Shown here: piece after piece, positions 33,891 to 42,521 of the stretch
Layout: every line of letters begins with the position of its first letter
Position numbering within the stretch: position 1 is the stretch's first letter
Assembly (NCBI GenBank): GCA_023436225.1
Contig: JAEZKA010000063.1
Span: 9,821 to 73,820 of the forward strand
Origin: Bacillota bacterium
Lineage (GTDB): Bacteria; Bacillota; Clostridia; Lachnospirales; Lachnospiraceae
DNA: 64,000 nucleotides
Direction of reading: 5' to 3'
Translations under genes and position numbers: made by a program
The notes under the pieces: generated by a model
Database searches by the model: none
What the model was told of the DNA's origin: nothing
What the model saw: only the letters and a program-made list of their open reading frames with translations

Positions 33891-35393
33891 TTATATCGTT
33901 CCATCCCAGGTAGATACCTTCGTTTTCTTCATCTCTTCCTCATCAAACCATCTGGTTGTTACGCATTTACTTTCCGTAAAGAACTTAATACCATCCTTAC
34001 CCAGGCAATGAAGATCTCCGAAGAAGGAATTCTTATGTCCCGAAAATGGAAATACACCTACCGGAACCGGAATACCTACATTGATACCAACCATACCACC
34101 ATCGGTTCTGGCAGCAAATTCTCTAGCGTAATATCCATTCTGTGTAAAGATAACTGAGCCGTTTGCAAAAGGATTATCATTCATCAGCTTCAGGCCCTCT
34201 TCAAAGCTTTTTACCCGTTTGATACATAGTACAGGTCCGAAGATTTCCTGAGTTCCGACAGTCATCTCTTCGGTTACATGATCAAAGATGGTCGGCGCCA
34301 GATAGAAACCATTTTCAAAGCCTTCTACAACCGCATTTCTTCCATCCAGCACCAGCTTAGCTCCTTCGTCGATGCCTTTCTGGATCCAATTCAGAATACT
34401 TTGTTTATGCTTCTGGTCTATTACAGGTCCTAATGATGATGTCTTATCATATGCCGGTCCCAGCTTCAATTCCTTTGCGAGCTCCACAAGCTTAGCGACC
34501 AAAGCATCTGCAATCTCTTCTTCTGCCACAACAACCGGTAATGCCATACAACGCTCACCAGCACAGCCAAAGGCGGAATTAAGAATACCTGCTGCCGTAC
34601 GATCTATGGGAGCATCCTTCAGCACAAGAGCATGATTCTTTGCTTCACATAACGCTTGAACTCTCTTACCATGCTCTGCAGCCACACTATAGATATGCTT
34701 GCCTACCGAAGTGGATCCTACAAAAGAAATTCCTTTCACATCAGGATGCGTTAAAAAGATTTCAGCCTCATTACGACTGCAGGTTATAATATTAAGAACT
34801 CCGGCCGGGAGTCCCGCTTCTTGATAGAGCTCAGCAAAGCGCAGTGCCGTTCTCGGCGTAGAGCTGGACACCTTCAAAACAATGGTATTACCCGCTGCAA
34901 TACACATCGGTGCCATCCATCCCATCGGTATCATTGCAGGAAAGTTAAAAGGCACGATTCCGGCAAAAACTCCTATGGATTCACGATATAATACAGTGTC
35001 AAAGCCACTGGAAGCATCCATCAATGCATCACCGAGAATTAAACTGGGGGCCGAACAAGCCAGCTCGGTTCCTTCCTTCGCTTTCAGTACATCACCTGCT
35101 GCCTCATCCCATACCTTACCATGCTCCTGTGCTACCAGATAGGTCAGTTCTTCCATGTGCTCATCAATCAGATTACGAAGCTTATATAATACCTGGACAC
35201 GCTTAACGATCGGTACCTTTGACCAGCTTTCGTATGCCTTCTTCGCAATCTGAATAACCTCCTCTGTCTCCTCGGCAGTACAACAGGGAACTTGAGCAGT
35301 GATCTCTCCGGTACTCGGATTATAAACGTTGGTATATTTTTCTGTTTTTGATTCGATAAATCTACCGCCTGCAAAATATTTTAACTTTTCCAT
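33891..35393 (-). CDS. iolA: methylmalonate-semialdehyde dehydrogenase (acylating)
   Basis: A 500-residue aldehyde dehydrogenase of the MMSDH type. It converts malonate semialdehyde to acetyl-CoA and CO2 using NAD and CoA, the last step of inositol breakdown. GISFVGSTSVGKHIY is the NAD-binding glycine motif and FGCAGERCMALPV holds the catalytic cysteine; EIFGPVLCIKRVKSFEE is also typical. I took the ATG at 35391-35393, about 12 bases after AAAGGA. It is the last gene of the iolJ-C-B-D-E-A operon. An 11-bp hairpin stands between iolE and this gene, which might tune its expression. Confidence 0.95.
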   Translation of the reverse strand: MEKLKYFAGGRFIESKTEKYTNVYNPSTGEITAQVPCCTAEETEEVIQIAKKAYESWSKVPIVKRVQVLYKLRNLIDEHMEELTYLVAQEHGKVWDEAAGDVLKAKEGTELACSAPSLILGDALMDASSGFDTVLYRESIGVFAGIVPFNFPAMIPMGWMAPMCIAAGNTIVLKVSSSTPRTALRFAELYQEAGLPAGVLNIITCSRNEAEIFLTHPDVKGISFVGSTSVGKHIYSVAAEHGKRVQALCEAKNHALVLKDAPIDRTAAGILNSAFGCAGERCMALPVVVAEEEIADALVAKLVELAKELKLGPAYDKTSSLGPVIDQKHKQSILNWIQKGIDEGAKLVLDGRNAVVEGFENGFYLAPTIFDHVTEEMTVGTQEIFGPVLCIKRVKSFEEGLKLMNDNPFANGSVIFTQNGYYAREFAARTDGGMVGINVGIPVPVGVFPFSGHKNSFFGDLHCLGKDGIKFFTESKCVTTRWFDEEEMKKTKVSTWDGTI

Positions 35394-35432
35394 TTTAATA
35401 ACCATTCCTTTCTCATCGCCTGCAAACTTTAT

Positions 35433-35457
35433 GTGAGAAAATCCCTGATTTTCTCAC
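35433..35457. repeat. hairpin between iolE and iolA
   Basis: GTGAGAAAATC and GATTTTCTCAC form a perfect 11-bp stem with a 3-base loop inside the operon. No T run follows. It may stabilise or separate mRNA segments. Confidence 0.6.
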
Positions 35458-35493
35458 TCTGCAGAGCACAAATTTGCTTGTGAAAAAATGTGA

Positions 35494-36390
35494 CTAGATA
35501 TTAATCATTGTTCTGATATATTCTCTCGCCTTCTTCGCATAAACAAAGGGATTTGCCTTCGCGGGGTCCTGCTCTGCCTCAACTAAAAGCCAGCCTTCAT
35601 AATCACATTCTTCCAACGCCTCGAATACGGATGCAAAATCTACGCAGCCATCACCGGGTACCGTAAAGGTACCTTCGCGTACCGACTTGAGAAAGGACCA
35701 TTTTCCTTCCGTTGCTTTCTTAAGTACGTCGGCTCTGACATCCTTAAGATGTACATGACCAATACGATTCGGATATTTTTTCAATATGTAAAGCGGGTTC
35801 TCTCCCGAGAAAGTAAAATGTCCTGTGTCATAGCATAAAAACACATAATTCTCATCCGTTTGATCCATCAGTCGTTCTGTCTCGGCAATCGTCTGAACAC
35901 CGGTACCCATATGGTGATGGAAGCACAGCTTAAAGCCACGACTTACTGCAAGCTTACCGAGCTTATTAAGTCCATCGCATAATCTGGTCCAATCCTCTTC
36001 TGTAAAATTCACCTTATTATCAAAAATAGATAATTCTTCATTTCCCTGAACGGAATAGCTTTGCTCTGAGACATTAATTCGATTTGCTCCGACTGCCTCC
36101 AGATAATCCAGCTCTTTTATGAACTCCCTCTCGGTCTCCTCATAAGGCTTTGTAACTAAGAAGGAAGAAAACCATTTGCTGGCAATACGCATTCCTCTGA
36201 TATCCAGTGCTTCCTTCAAAACCTTAGTGTCCTTAGGGTATTTGTTACCTACCTCACAACCAGTAAAGCCTGCAAGTGCCATCTCGCTTACACACTGTTC
36301 GAAGGTATTCTCACCTCCAAGAGCGGGCATATCATCATTCGTCCAACCAATCGGTGCTATTCCGAGTTTAATCTTATCCTGATTTAACAT
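35494..36390 (-). CDS. iolE: myo-inosose-2 dehydratase
   Basis: A 298-residue TIM-barrel enzyme of the sugar isomerase/AP endonuclease-2 type. It dehydrates 2-keto-myo-inositol to the trihydroxycyclohexane dione. The start KLGIAPIGWTNDDMP is typical of IolE. Metal ligands lie in GFKLCFHHHMGTGVQT, FLCYDTGHFTFSG, RIGHVHLKD and LLVEAEQDP. Length is normal. GGAGG lies 9 bases before the ATG. It follows iolD in the operon, about 105 bases downstream. Confidence 0.96.
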   Translation of the reverse strand: MLNQDKIKLGIAPIGWTNDDMPALGGENTFEQCVSEMALAGFTGCEVGNKYPKDTKVLKEALDIRGMRIASKWFSSFLVTKPYEETEREFIKELDYLEAVGANRINVSEQSYSVQGNEELSIFDNKVNFTEEDWTRLCDGLNKLGKLAVSRGFKLCFHHHMGTGVQTIAETERLMDQTDENYVFLCYDTGHFTFSGENPLYILKKYPNRIGHVHLKDVRADVLKKATEGKWSFLKSVREGTFTVPGDGCVDFASVFEALEECDYEGWLLVEAEQDPAKANPFVYAKKAREYIRTMINI

Positions 36391-36495
36391 TGTTTATTAT
36401 CCTCCCATTAATTAATTCATAAAAATATGTCGGTTAACCTTCTGTAATACGCATTCAAGAAAGGTCCTGTTCCATGGATATTTCTTGATGTATTA

Positions 36496-38424
36496 TTAAT
36501 ACTGTCTGGCATCCTTTAGATGCTCTTTTCTGTCTTGATAAGCTTCCTTGATCTTTAAATTGGTATCGCTGTCCCCTAATCCGACATGCCACCAGGCCTC
36601 ATAGCCATCGGTCATCGACTTAGGAAGAACCTTAATATCAATCAATACACTATTCTCTATCTTCTTCGCTTCGATCAGGGCTTCCCTCAGCTCTTCTTTC
36701 GTCCTGGCTGAGAAGCTTGTCATTCCATACCCCTTTCCGATCATTGCAAAATCGGTTACCATCAGTCTGCCGTCCTGCTTACCGGAGGTATCATCCCGAT
36801 AACGGAACATGGTAGCAAGGCTTCCGATTCCCTTGCCCATCTGGAGATTATTAATGCAGCCAAAACCACAATTATCGAAGAGCAATACTGTAATTTTCTT
36901 ATTCTCCTGAAGTGCTGTAGCGATCTCAGAATGCATCATCATGAAAGATCCATCTCCGACCATCGAATAGCAGGCGCGCTCCGGCTCTGCAAGCTTTGCT
37001 CCGAGTGTTGCCGCAATCTCATATCCCATACAGGAATAGGCATATTCCATATGATAAGCATCCTTTGTATCCGTAGTCCACATTCTTTGTAGATCTCCCG
37101 GAAGACTGCCTGAGGCACCAACGATGATTGCATCCTCTTCAATCAACTCGCGGATTATTCCGATTGCAGCCGTCTGTGTAAGTACTCCGCCGGTTGCTGT
37201 GACAAACTCCTCTTCAATGCCCTCTTCCTTTGCTTTGACGAGGGATTGATAATTACTGCCATAGGTGTTACCGGTTAAGACATTCATTTCCTGTTCCCAA
37301 CGCTTTTTCGCTTCGGATATTTCATTCTGATATCCAGACTGATACCCGGCCTTTTCTAAGCTTTTCGTTAACTCCTCGATTCCCCTTTTTGCATCCGCTA
37401 CAATCGAATGACCGTCCAGCTTCTTTGCATGATAGCTAGATACATTCAGCAGTACAAACTCTACTTCTGGATTACGAAACAGTTCCTTCGAACCGGTGGT
37501 AAAGTCAGACAGCCTAGTACCGATTCCGATTACTACATCGGCCTCTGATGCTAAGACATTGGCTGCATAATTACCGGTTACTCCAACTCCGCCAAGATTC
37601 AGGGGATGAGAGGATGCAATCGCACTTTTACCGGACTGTGTCTCTGAGAAAGGTATATTAAATTTCTCACAGAACTGCTGAACCTTCTCACCAGCTTCGG
37701 AATACCTGACACCCCCACCTACGATGACAATCGGTTTTTTCTTACGGCAAATCAGCTCGGCCGCTACGGATAGCTCTTCCTCCTCCGGTCTGCGTCTGGG
37801 AATTCTATGTATTCTCTTCTCAAAGAAGTAGTCGGGGAATTCATAGGCTTCGCCCTGAACATCCTGAGGAAGGCTAATGCATACTCCACCCGCCGTCTCA
37901 GGCTCTGTAAGAATTCTCATCGCATTAAGCAGCGCAGTCATCAGCTGCTCCGGGCGATACACCCGATCCCAATACCTCGATACCGGGCGGAATGCATCAC
38001 TTGTTGTAATGGATGCATCATGAAACTGCTCAATCTGCTGCAGTACAGGATCTGGCTGCCTAGTAGCAAAGGTGTCACCTGTAAATACCAATAGGGGTAT
38101 ATTATTCGCTGTAGCATCCGCGACTGCAGTTACCATATTTGCTGCTCCCGGTCCGATGGAAGAAGCACAGGCTATGATTCTTCTTCGGTTACTCTGCTTC
38201 GCAAAGCCTGCTGCAACATGTGCCATACCCTGCTCATTCCTGCCCTGGTATACCTTAAGACCATATGGATTTTCCTCCAGTGCCTGACCCAGGCCACAGA
38301 CAATTCCGTGACCGAAAATGGTACAGATCCCATCCACAAACTTCTCTGTCACTCCGTCCAGACTTACATATTGATTATCTAAAAATCTAACTATTGCTTG
38401 CCCAACCGTCATTTTTGTTCCCAT
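36496..38424 (-). CDS. iolD: 3D-(3,5/4)-trihydroxycyclohexane-1,2-dione hydrolase
   Basis: A 642-residue thiamine-diphosphate enzyme that opens the inositol ring by hydrolysing the dione to 5-deoxyglucuronate. The N-terminal Pyr domain has FGHGIVCGLGQALEE and the active-site-type glutamine/glutamate region NEQGMAHVAAGFAK. The C-terminal PP domain holds the ThDP-Mg motif GDGSFMMMHSEIATALQENKKITVLLFDNCGFGCINNLQ (the family GDG...N pattern). I chose ATG at 38422-38424, with AGGAGG 5 bases upstream. The stop of iolB lies 11 bases before this start, so the genes are tightly linked. Confidence 0.96.
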   Translation of the reverse strand: MGTKMTVGQAIVRFLDNQYVSLDGVTEKFVDGICTIFGHGIVCGLGQALEENPYGLKVYQGRNEQGMAHVAAGFAKQSNRRRIIACASSIGPGAANMVTAVADATANNIPLLVFTGDTFATRQPDPVLQQIEQFHDASITTSDAFRPVSRYWDRVYRPEQLMTALLNAMRILTEPETAGGVCISLPQDVQGEAYEFPDYFFEKRIHRIPRRRPEEEELSVAAELICRKKKPIVIVGGGVRYSEAGEKVQQFCEKFNIPFSETQSGKSAIASSHPLNLGGVGVTGNYAANVLASEADVVIGIGTRLSDFTTGSKELFRNPEVEFVLLNVSSYHAKKLDGHSIVADAKRGIEELTKSLEKAGYQSGYQNEISEAKKRWEQEMNVLTGNTYGSNYQSLVKAKEEGIEEEFVTATGGVLTQTAAIGIIRELIEEDAIIVGASGSLPGDLQRMWTTDTKDAYHMEYAYSCMGYEIAATLGAKLAEPERACYSMVGDGSFMMMHSEIATALQENKKITVLLFDNCGFGCINNLQMGKGIGSLATMFRYRDDTSGKQDGRLMVTDFAMIGKGYGMTSFSARTKEELREALIEAKKIENSVLIDIKVLPKSMTDGYEAWWHVGLGDSDTNLKIKEAYQDRKEHLKDARQY

Positions 38425-38435
38425 ACGCTCCTCCT

Positions 38436-39200
38436 TTACTCCTTCAACAGCCATTCATGCTCCGGATCATTATCCCGCGATGTCCAGGGATTATTATCCA
38501 GATGTCGTATCATCCAACAATAATACATATTATAACCGGGCGCAGCGACCTGTGGATGGGTCAACCCTCCCTTGATTGCTGCTGCGCAGCCATCCGTTAC
38601 CTTATAAGCCGTGTCACCGATAAAACAAGCACCGAAGCCCTGTGGTTTATCAAACTTATAATAATAAACCTCTGGTTGAGTATGGCTATGGGGGATATAA
38701 CTCGACCATCTGCCGGCTTTCGTAATAACCTCACCAAGTACCATCTTAGAATAAGGTGCCGTCTTATAGTCGAAGATGGTCAGCACTTCACGCTTGGCCG
38801 TTCCCTCCCACTGATTATCACCCATTAATTCTATCTTACAATCCTCCGGTTCATAGAAGCGACCGGTAAAGCTTCGTTCATTATAAGTGGATTGAACCAA
38901 CAGCTCTGTATCCATTTTGGGATGCACCGTAACCTTAGTGTTTCTGCATACATGAAGACAATAAGGCGCCCCAGTAAACACACTCTCACGGTTTGCACTG
39001 TCAATTCTTGCTTCCCAATGAAAATCTACAGCTCCTCCGATTAATAATAACGCCGTTTCCTTATCTTCCTCATAGAACACATAGGTCTTTCCCTTTTTCA
39101 GCTGATATACGGTAATATCCATCAGCATATCCTTATTGAACCCGTCAACTCTGGATATTACCTTTTTTCCTTCCGCATTAAAAGCCAGATAATTTAACAT
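38436..39200 (-). CDS. iolB: 5-deoxy-glucuronate isomerase
   Basis: A 254-residue cupin-type isomerase that turns 5-deoxy-D-glucuronate into 2-deoxy-5-keto-gluconate. The C-terminal cupin has SSYIPHSHTQPEVYYYKFDKPQGFG, which carries the likely metal histidines and glutamate. The start is ATG at 39198-39200, with GGAGGTAATT just before it. The frame stays open for 85 more codons upstream, but these are two translated copies of a 108-bp non-coding repeat and lack a ribosome site. The true protein is therefore about 254 residues, slightly shorter than typical IolB. Confidence 0.94.
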   Translation of the reverse strand: MLNYLAFNAEGKKVISRVDGFNKDMLMDITVYQLKKGKTYVFYEEDKETALLLIGGAVDFHWEARIDSANRESVFTGAPYCLHVCRNTKVTVHPKMDTELLVQSTYNERSFTGRFYEPEDCKIELMGDNQWEGTAKREVLTIFDYKTAPYSKMVLGEVITKAGRWSSYIPHSHTQPEVYYYKFDKPQGFGACFIGDTAYKVTDGCAAAIKGGLTHPQVAAPGYNMYYCWMIRHLDNNPWTSRDNDPEHEWLLKE

Positions 39201-39212
39201 AATTACCTCCAA

Positions 39213-39424
39213 TCTCCATCCTTGATGTAGCTCAAAACCCGGAAGAACAAGGAGTTCGTTCCTATGGACGAACTTTGCAGTTCTTCCCGTGTGAAGATGC
39301 TTCTTCACACTAACCCCCATTCTCCATCCTTGATGCAGCTCAAAACCCGGAAGAACAAGGAGTTCGTTCCAATGGACGAACTTCGCAGTTCTTCCCGTGT
39401 GAAGATGCTTCTTCACACTAACCC
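39213..39424. repeat. 108-bp tandem repeat (two copies) with hairpins, between iolC and iolB
   Basis: Copy 1 is 39213-39320 and copy 2 is 39321 to about 39424, with about three mismatches. Each unit can fold into two hairpins. The first has stems GGAAGAAC/GTTCTTCC and AGTTCGT/ACGAACT; the second is GTGTGAAGA/TCTTCACAC. The period is 36 codons exactly, which keeps a false ORF open into iolB. Confidence 0.9.
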
Positions 39425-39451
39425 CATTATCTAATGATTTTTTTACATCTT

Positions 39452-40471
39452 TCAAACATCATAAGCAATCGTATCACCGAACTTCTCTTTACATTCTTTT
39501 ATGAAGTCCTTAATTTTATCTACCGTCGGCATATCCTCAGAGCAGGCATGACTGGCAACCAGTAACGCTGCGGAGGCACTTCCAAACTCCAGGCAATCGA
39601 GGATTTCCCAACCCTCGAACAAGCCATGAAGAAAAGCAGCTGCATAACCATCTCCGCCGCCAAAGGATTTGAGTAGCTTCACCGGAAAAGGCTTAATTCC
39701 GTAATGACCGCCATCCTTCGTATAAGCGGTTGATCCCTCTTTGCCATGCTTAATCACGACTATTTTCGTTCCCTGTCTATGCCAATAAGCTGCCGTAGCT
39801 TTATCTGTTTCATAAGGAGCAATCAAGCTCTGGGTCAGATCATACTCTTCTCTGGAGCCAAGGATAATATCACTGTTTGATGCCACAATGGAATAATATA
39901 TCGCAATTTCATCTTCATTCTTCCAGTTATAGGGACGATAGTCGATATCAAAGATAATAATTGTATTATGCTTTTTCGCAAGCTGCATCGCCTTTAATGC
40001 CGCTTCCCTGCTCGGACTCATAGCCAGAGCTGTTCCTGAGATCAGAAGTGCCTTCGCATTTTTGATATACTCCTCATCCACGTCAGCCGTTTCCAACTGA
40101 AGATCAGCGACCTCATTGCGATACATCAATATACTGCTCTGGGTTTCACTTAATATCTCCGTAAAGGTCAGCCCAAGCTTCTCACCGTTCTTACATCTGC
40201 TGATGTGCGAGGTATCAATTCCTTCCTTTGCAAAATAGTCCGTCACGAAATCTCCGAACTGATCCTTTGATACCTTTCCTACAAATCCCACTTTTCTTCC
40301 AAGTCTCGCCATCCCAACCGCAATATTGGCTGGGGATCCGCCAAGATATTTTTTAAACGTAGTACTTTCTGAAAGTGGTTTATAATAATCCACCGGATTA
40401 AAATCGATTGCTACTCTACCGATGAGTACAAGATCAAACGGTCTATCCTTAGCAAACTCTATGTACCCCAT
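39452..40471 (-). CDS. iolC: 5-dehydro-2-deoxygluconokinase
   Basis: A 339-residue PfkB-family sugar kinase that phosphorylates 2-deoxy-5-keto-gluconate. The start FDLVLIGRVAIDFNP and KYLGGSPANIAVGMARLG (substrate loop) are typical of IolC. The ATP site and catalytic base are in KSFGGGDGYAAAFLHGL, where the family usually has GAGDxFxxG; here it reads GGGDGYAAAF, with the key aspartate kept. GGAGG overlaps the stop of the preceding iolJ gene, and the gap is 6 bases. The 108-bp tandem repeat follows it before iolB. Confidence 0.96.
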   Translation of the reverse strand: MGYIEFAKDRPFDLVLIGRVAIDFNPVDYYKPLSESTTFKKYLGGSPANIAVGMARLGRKVGFVGKVSKDQFGDFVTDYFAKEGIDTSHISRCKNGEKLGLTFTEILSETQSSILMYRNEVADLQLETADVDEEYIKNAKALLISGTALAMSPSREAALKAMQLAKKHNTIIIFDIDYRPYNWKNEDEIAIYYSIVASNSDIILGSREEYDLTQSLIAPYETDKATAAYWHRQGTKIVVIKHGKEGSTAYTKDGGHYGIKPFPVKLLKSFGGGDGYAAAFLHGLFEGWEILDCLEFGSASAALLVASHACSEDMPTVDKIKDFIKECKEKFGDTIAYDV

Positions 40472-40477
40472 AATATA

Positions 40478-41326
40478 TTACCTCCATGCTCTATCATTAC
40501 TCTGAAATATTTTGATATGTTCTGTTACATTTGCTCTCATTCCACTCACCATAGAAGCGCTTAGCTTAAAATAGTCCTTTTTGTCCTCCTCGAGATAGTT
40601 TCGTGCAGCTGCTTCTACGGATAAAAAATTAGCGGTGGCGATGTTAATCTTTCTAATTCCCAAATGGATGCAGTTTCTAAAATCCTCAGCACTGATACCG
40701 GAGCCACCGTGTAATACCAAAGGCACCGGAACAATTCGCTTCGTTTCCTTTAGAATTTCAAATTTAAGCTTTGGTTCCTTTTTATATAAACCATGTGCAT
40801 TACCAATTGATAATGCGATTGCATCCACTCCTGTTTGTTCGTACAGCAGCTTAACTTCCTTGGGATCCGAATAGAACATCTCCAGATCCACCGAACCATC
40901 TTCGCTTCCTCCCAGCTGACCAACCTCGGCTTCCACACTAGCTCCGTATCGATCCGCCAGCTCCTTCACCTTCTTAACCTGCTCTATGTTCTGATTAACC
41001 GGTAGATGAGAAGCATCTATCATGACGGAAGTAAAGCCAAGCTCCAGCGCTTCATGGATAACCGGTATATCCAAGCCGTGATCAAAATGAACAGCCACGG
41101 GAACAGTGGCTTTCCTTGCTGCAGCCAACATCATCGGACCCAATAAATTAAGTGGCGAATAAGGCAGTCGTACCTGCGCAACCTGTAATATAATCGGAGA
41201 AGAACAATCCTCAGCTGCCTGAATTGCTCCCATAACCATCTCCATATTGGCTACGCTGAAGGCACCGACTCCGTAATTCTCCTTCTCAGCTCTTGATAAA
41301 ATAGTACTCATACTAACTAGTGACAT
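40478..41326 (-). CDS. iolJ: class II aldolase (6-phospho-5-dehydro-2-deoxygluconate aldolase)
   Basis: A 282-residue class II, zinc-dependent aldolase of the FBA family. Next to iolC its likely substrate is 6-phospho-2-deoxy-5-ketogluconate, which it splits to dihydroxyacetone phosphate and malonate semialdehyde. Metal ligands are in VHFDHGLD, EAEVGQLGG and LHGGSGIS, and the phosphate loop in KINIATANF. The start is uncertain; the ATG at 41324-41326 follows AAGGGT by 10 bases, and another ATG lies five codons on. It is the first gene of the operon. Direct repeats upstream look like operators. Confidence 0.92.
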   Translation of the reverse strand: MSLVSMSTILSRAEKENYGVGAFSVANMEMVMGAIQAAEDCSSPIILQVAQVRLPYSPLNLLGPMMLAAARKATVPVAVHFDHGLDIPVIHEALELGFTSVMIDASHLPVNQNIEQVKKVKELADRYGASVEAEVGQLGGSEDGSVDLEMFYSDPKEVKLLYEQTGVDAIALSIGNAHGLYKKEPKLKFEILKETKRIVPVPLVLHGGSGISAEDFRNCIHLGIRKINIATANFLSVEAAARNYLEEDKKDYFKLSASMVSGMRANVTEHIKIFQSNDRAWR

Positions 41327-41368
41327 TTGTGAACTTACCCTTCCCTCCAAAAAAACCAGAGATTTATT

Positions 41369-41467
41369 AATAACTTACCAATTATTTAACAATAACTTAC
41401 CACAAATATCGCTTTTAGTCAATTGTATTTACTCAAAAAACCCCAGACTAGTAACAATAGCTTACCA
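41369..41467 (-). promoter_or_regulatory. triple direct repeat upstream of the iol operon (candidate operator)
   Basis: AATAACTTACCA occurs at 41369-41380 and 41391-41402 (22 bases apart), and AATAGCTTACCA at 41456-41467. On the gene strand each reads TGGTAAG(T/C)TATT. They lie between iolJ and the DeoR-type gene and are good candidates for its binding sites. Confidence 0.6.
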
Positions 41468-41536
41468 ATCCAGGGAGTTAAGTCCATCATCTATTCATTT
41501 AACCAGTATACTTATAAACAACCATCATTGTGATGC

Positions 41537-42313
41537 TCACTCCTGAGGAAACGGTGCAATAACCACTTCCACATTATTCTTCTCAAATAGAGAGAGCAGT
41601 GCAGGATTGACTTCCTCATCCACTATCACCTTCTTCATATCTGAGAGATTTGCATAGGTGAGCATTCCGCTCTTACCGTATTTCGATGAGTCAATCATTA
41701 AAATCGTATGATGACTACCGGCAATCGCAGCCTTCTTAATCTCATACTCCAATGGCGATGAATTGGTTACCATACCACTATGAGTAATTCCGGAAGAAGC
41801 CATGAATGCTTTGCTTATATTATACTTTTCCAGCGCACGAACCGTATCCGCAGAAACGAAGGAATTCGTCTTTCTCTCAAGAGTACCGGGCAGGCAGATC
41901 AAATTGATACTGGGTATTGCAATTGCCCGATTTATCACATTCAGGTTGTTGGTTAATACCGTTACTGAGTTGCATTCCCTCATATAATCAACCATGTACA
42001 TCGTGGTAGTTCCTGAGTCAATGAAAATAATATCTCCATCCTCAACAAGCTTTGCTGCTGCTATACCACAGGCAATTTTACCCTGAATATTCTTACCCTG
42101 TCTCTCTTCGAATGGGACCAGATTTCCTTTCTGATTACTACAGACACCTCCATACACTTTACGAATAGCTCCCTTGCTCACAAGTTGAGCAACATCTAAT
42201 CGAACTGTATTCATTGATATATTAAATTTGCTTCGTAATTCATCCATGGATACCAGATCATGTTCCATGATATATTGCTCCATCTGCTTAATCCGAATTG
42301 ATTTCATTCCCAT
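41537..42313 (-). CDS. iolR: DeoR-family regulator of the inositol locus
   Basis: A 258-residue DeoR-family repressor. The N-terminal winged helix-turn-helix (MDELRSKFNISMNTVRLDVAQLVSKGAIRKVYGG) is followed by a sugar-phosphate-sensing DeoRC domain with the phosphate-binding IFIDSGTTTMYM and later KAFMASSGIT. In Bacillus, IolR is displaced by 2-deoxy-5-keto-gluconate-6-phosphate; the same effector is plausible here. It lies between the iol operon and the divergent iolG gene and could control both. The symbol is given by position and family, not by direct evidence. Confidence 0.85.
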   Translation of the reverse strand: MGMKSIRIKQMEQYIMEHDLVSMDELRSKFNISMNTVRLDVAQLVSKGAIRKVYGGVCSNQKGNLVPFEERQGKNIQGKIACGIAAAKLVEDGDIIFIDSGTTTMYMVDYMRECNSVTVLTNNLNVINRAIAIPSINLICLPGTLERKTNSFVSADTVRALEKYNISKAFMASSGITHSGMVTNSSPLEYEIKKAAIAGSHHTILMIDSSKYGKSGMLTYANLSDMKKVIVDEEVNPALLSLFEKNNVEVVIAPFPQE

Positions 42314-42440
42314 CTATTAACCTCCGTATATTGCAACATAAACTAAATATATATTACCATATTGCGATAATAAATCAATATACTTTGTTAAGTCTGGATC
42401 ATTTTTATTATATTTTGATAATATTTTAATTAACTTTTAG

Positions 42441-42469
42441 TTGTATTATGATAATTATCATGATATAAT
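42441..42469 (+). promoter_or_regulatory. iolG promoter with palindrome in the spacer
   Basis: TTGTAT (42441-42446), 17 bases, TATAAT (42464-42469). The spacer contains a perfect 14-bp palindrome ATGATAATTATCAT (42448-42461), a likely regulator site. Confidence 0.7.
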
Positions 42470-42521
42470 CTATAGCATATTAACAAGAATATACCATTTT
42501 TTTAAGAAGGGAAATGAAATC

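Noticed and set aside
39213..39424. A CRISPR array
   Set aside because: There are only two units of 108 bp, with no unique spacers and no cas genes.
39201..39455. An 85-codon N-terminal extension of iolB with a repeated peptide
   Set aside because: It is two copies of a non-coding 108-bp repeat that stays open only because the period is a multiple of three. A strong ribosome site marks the later ATG, and the extension overlaps the end of iolC.
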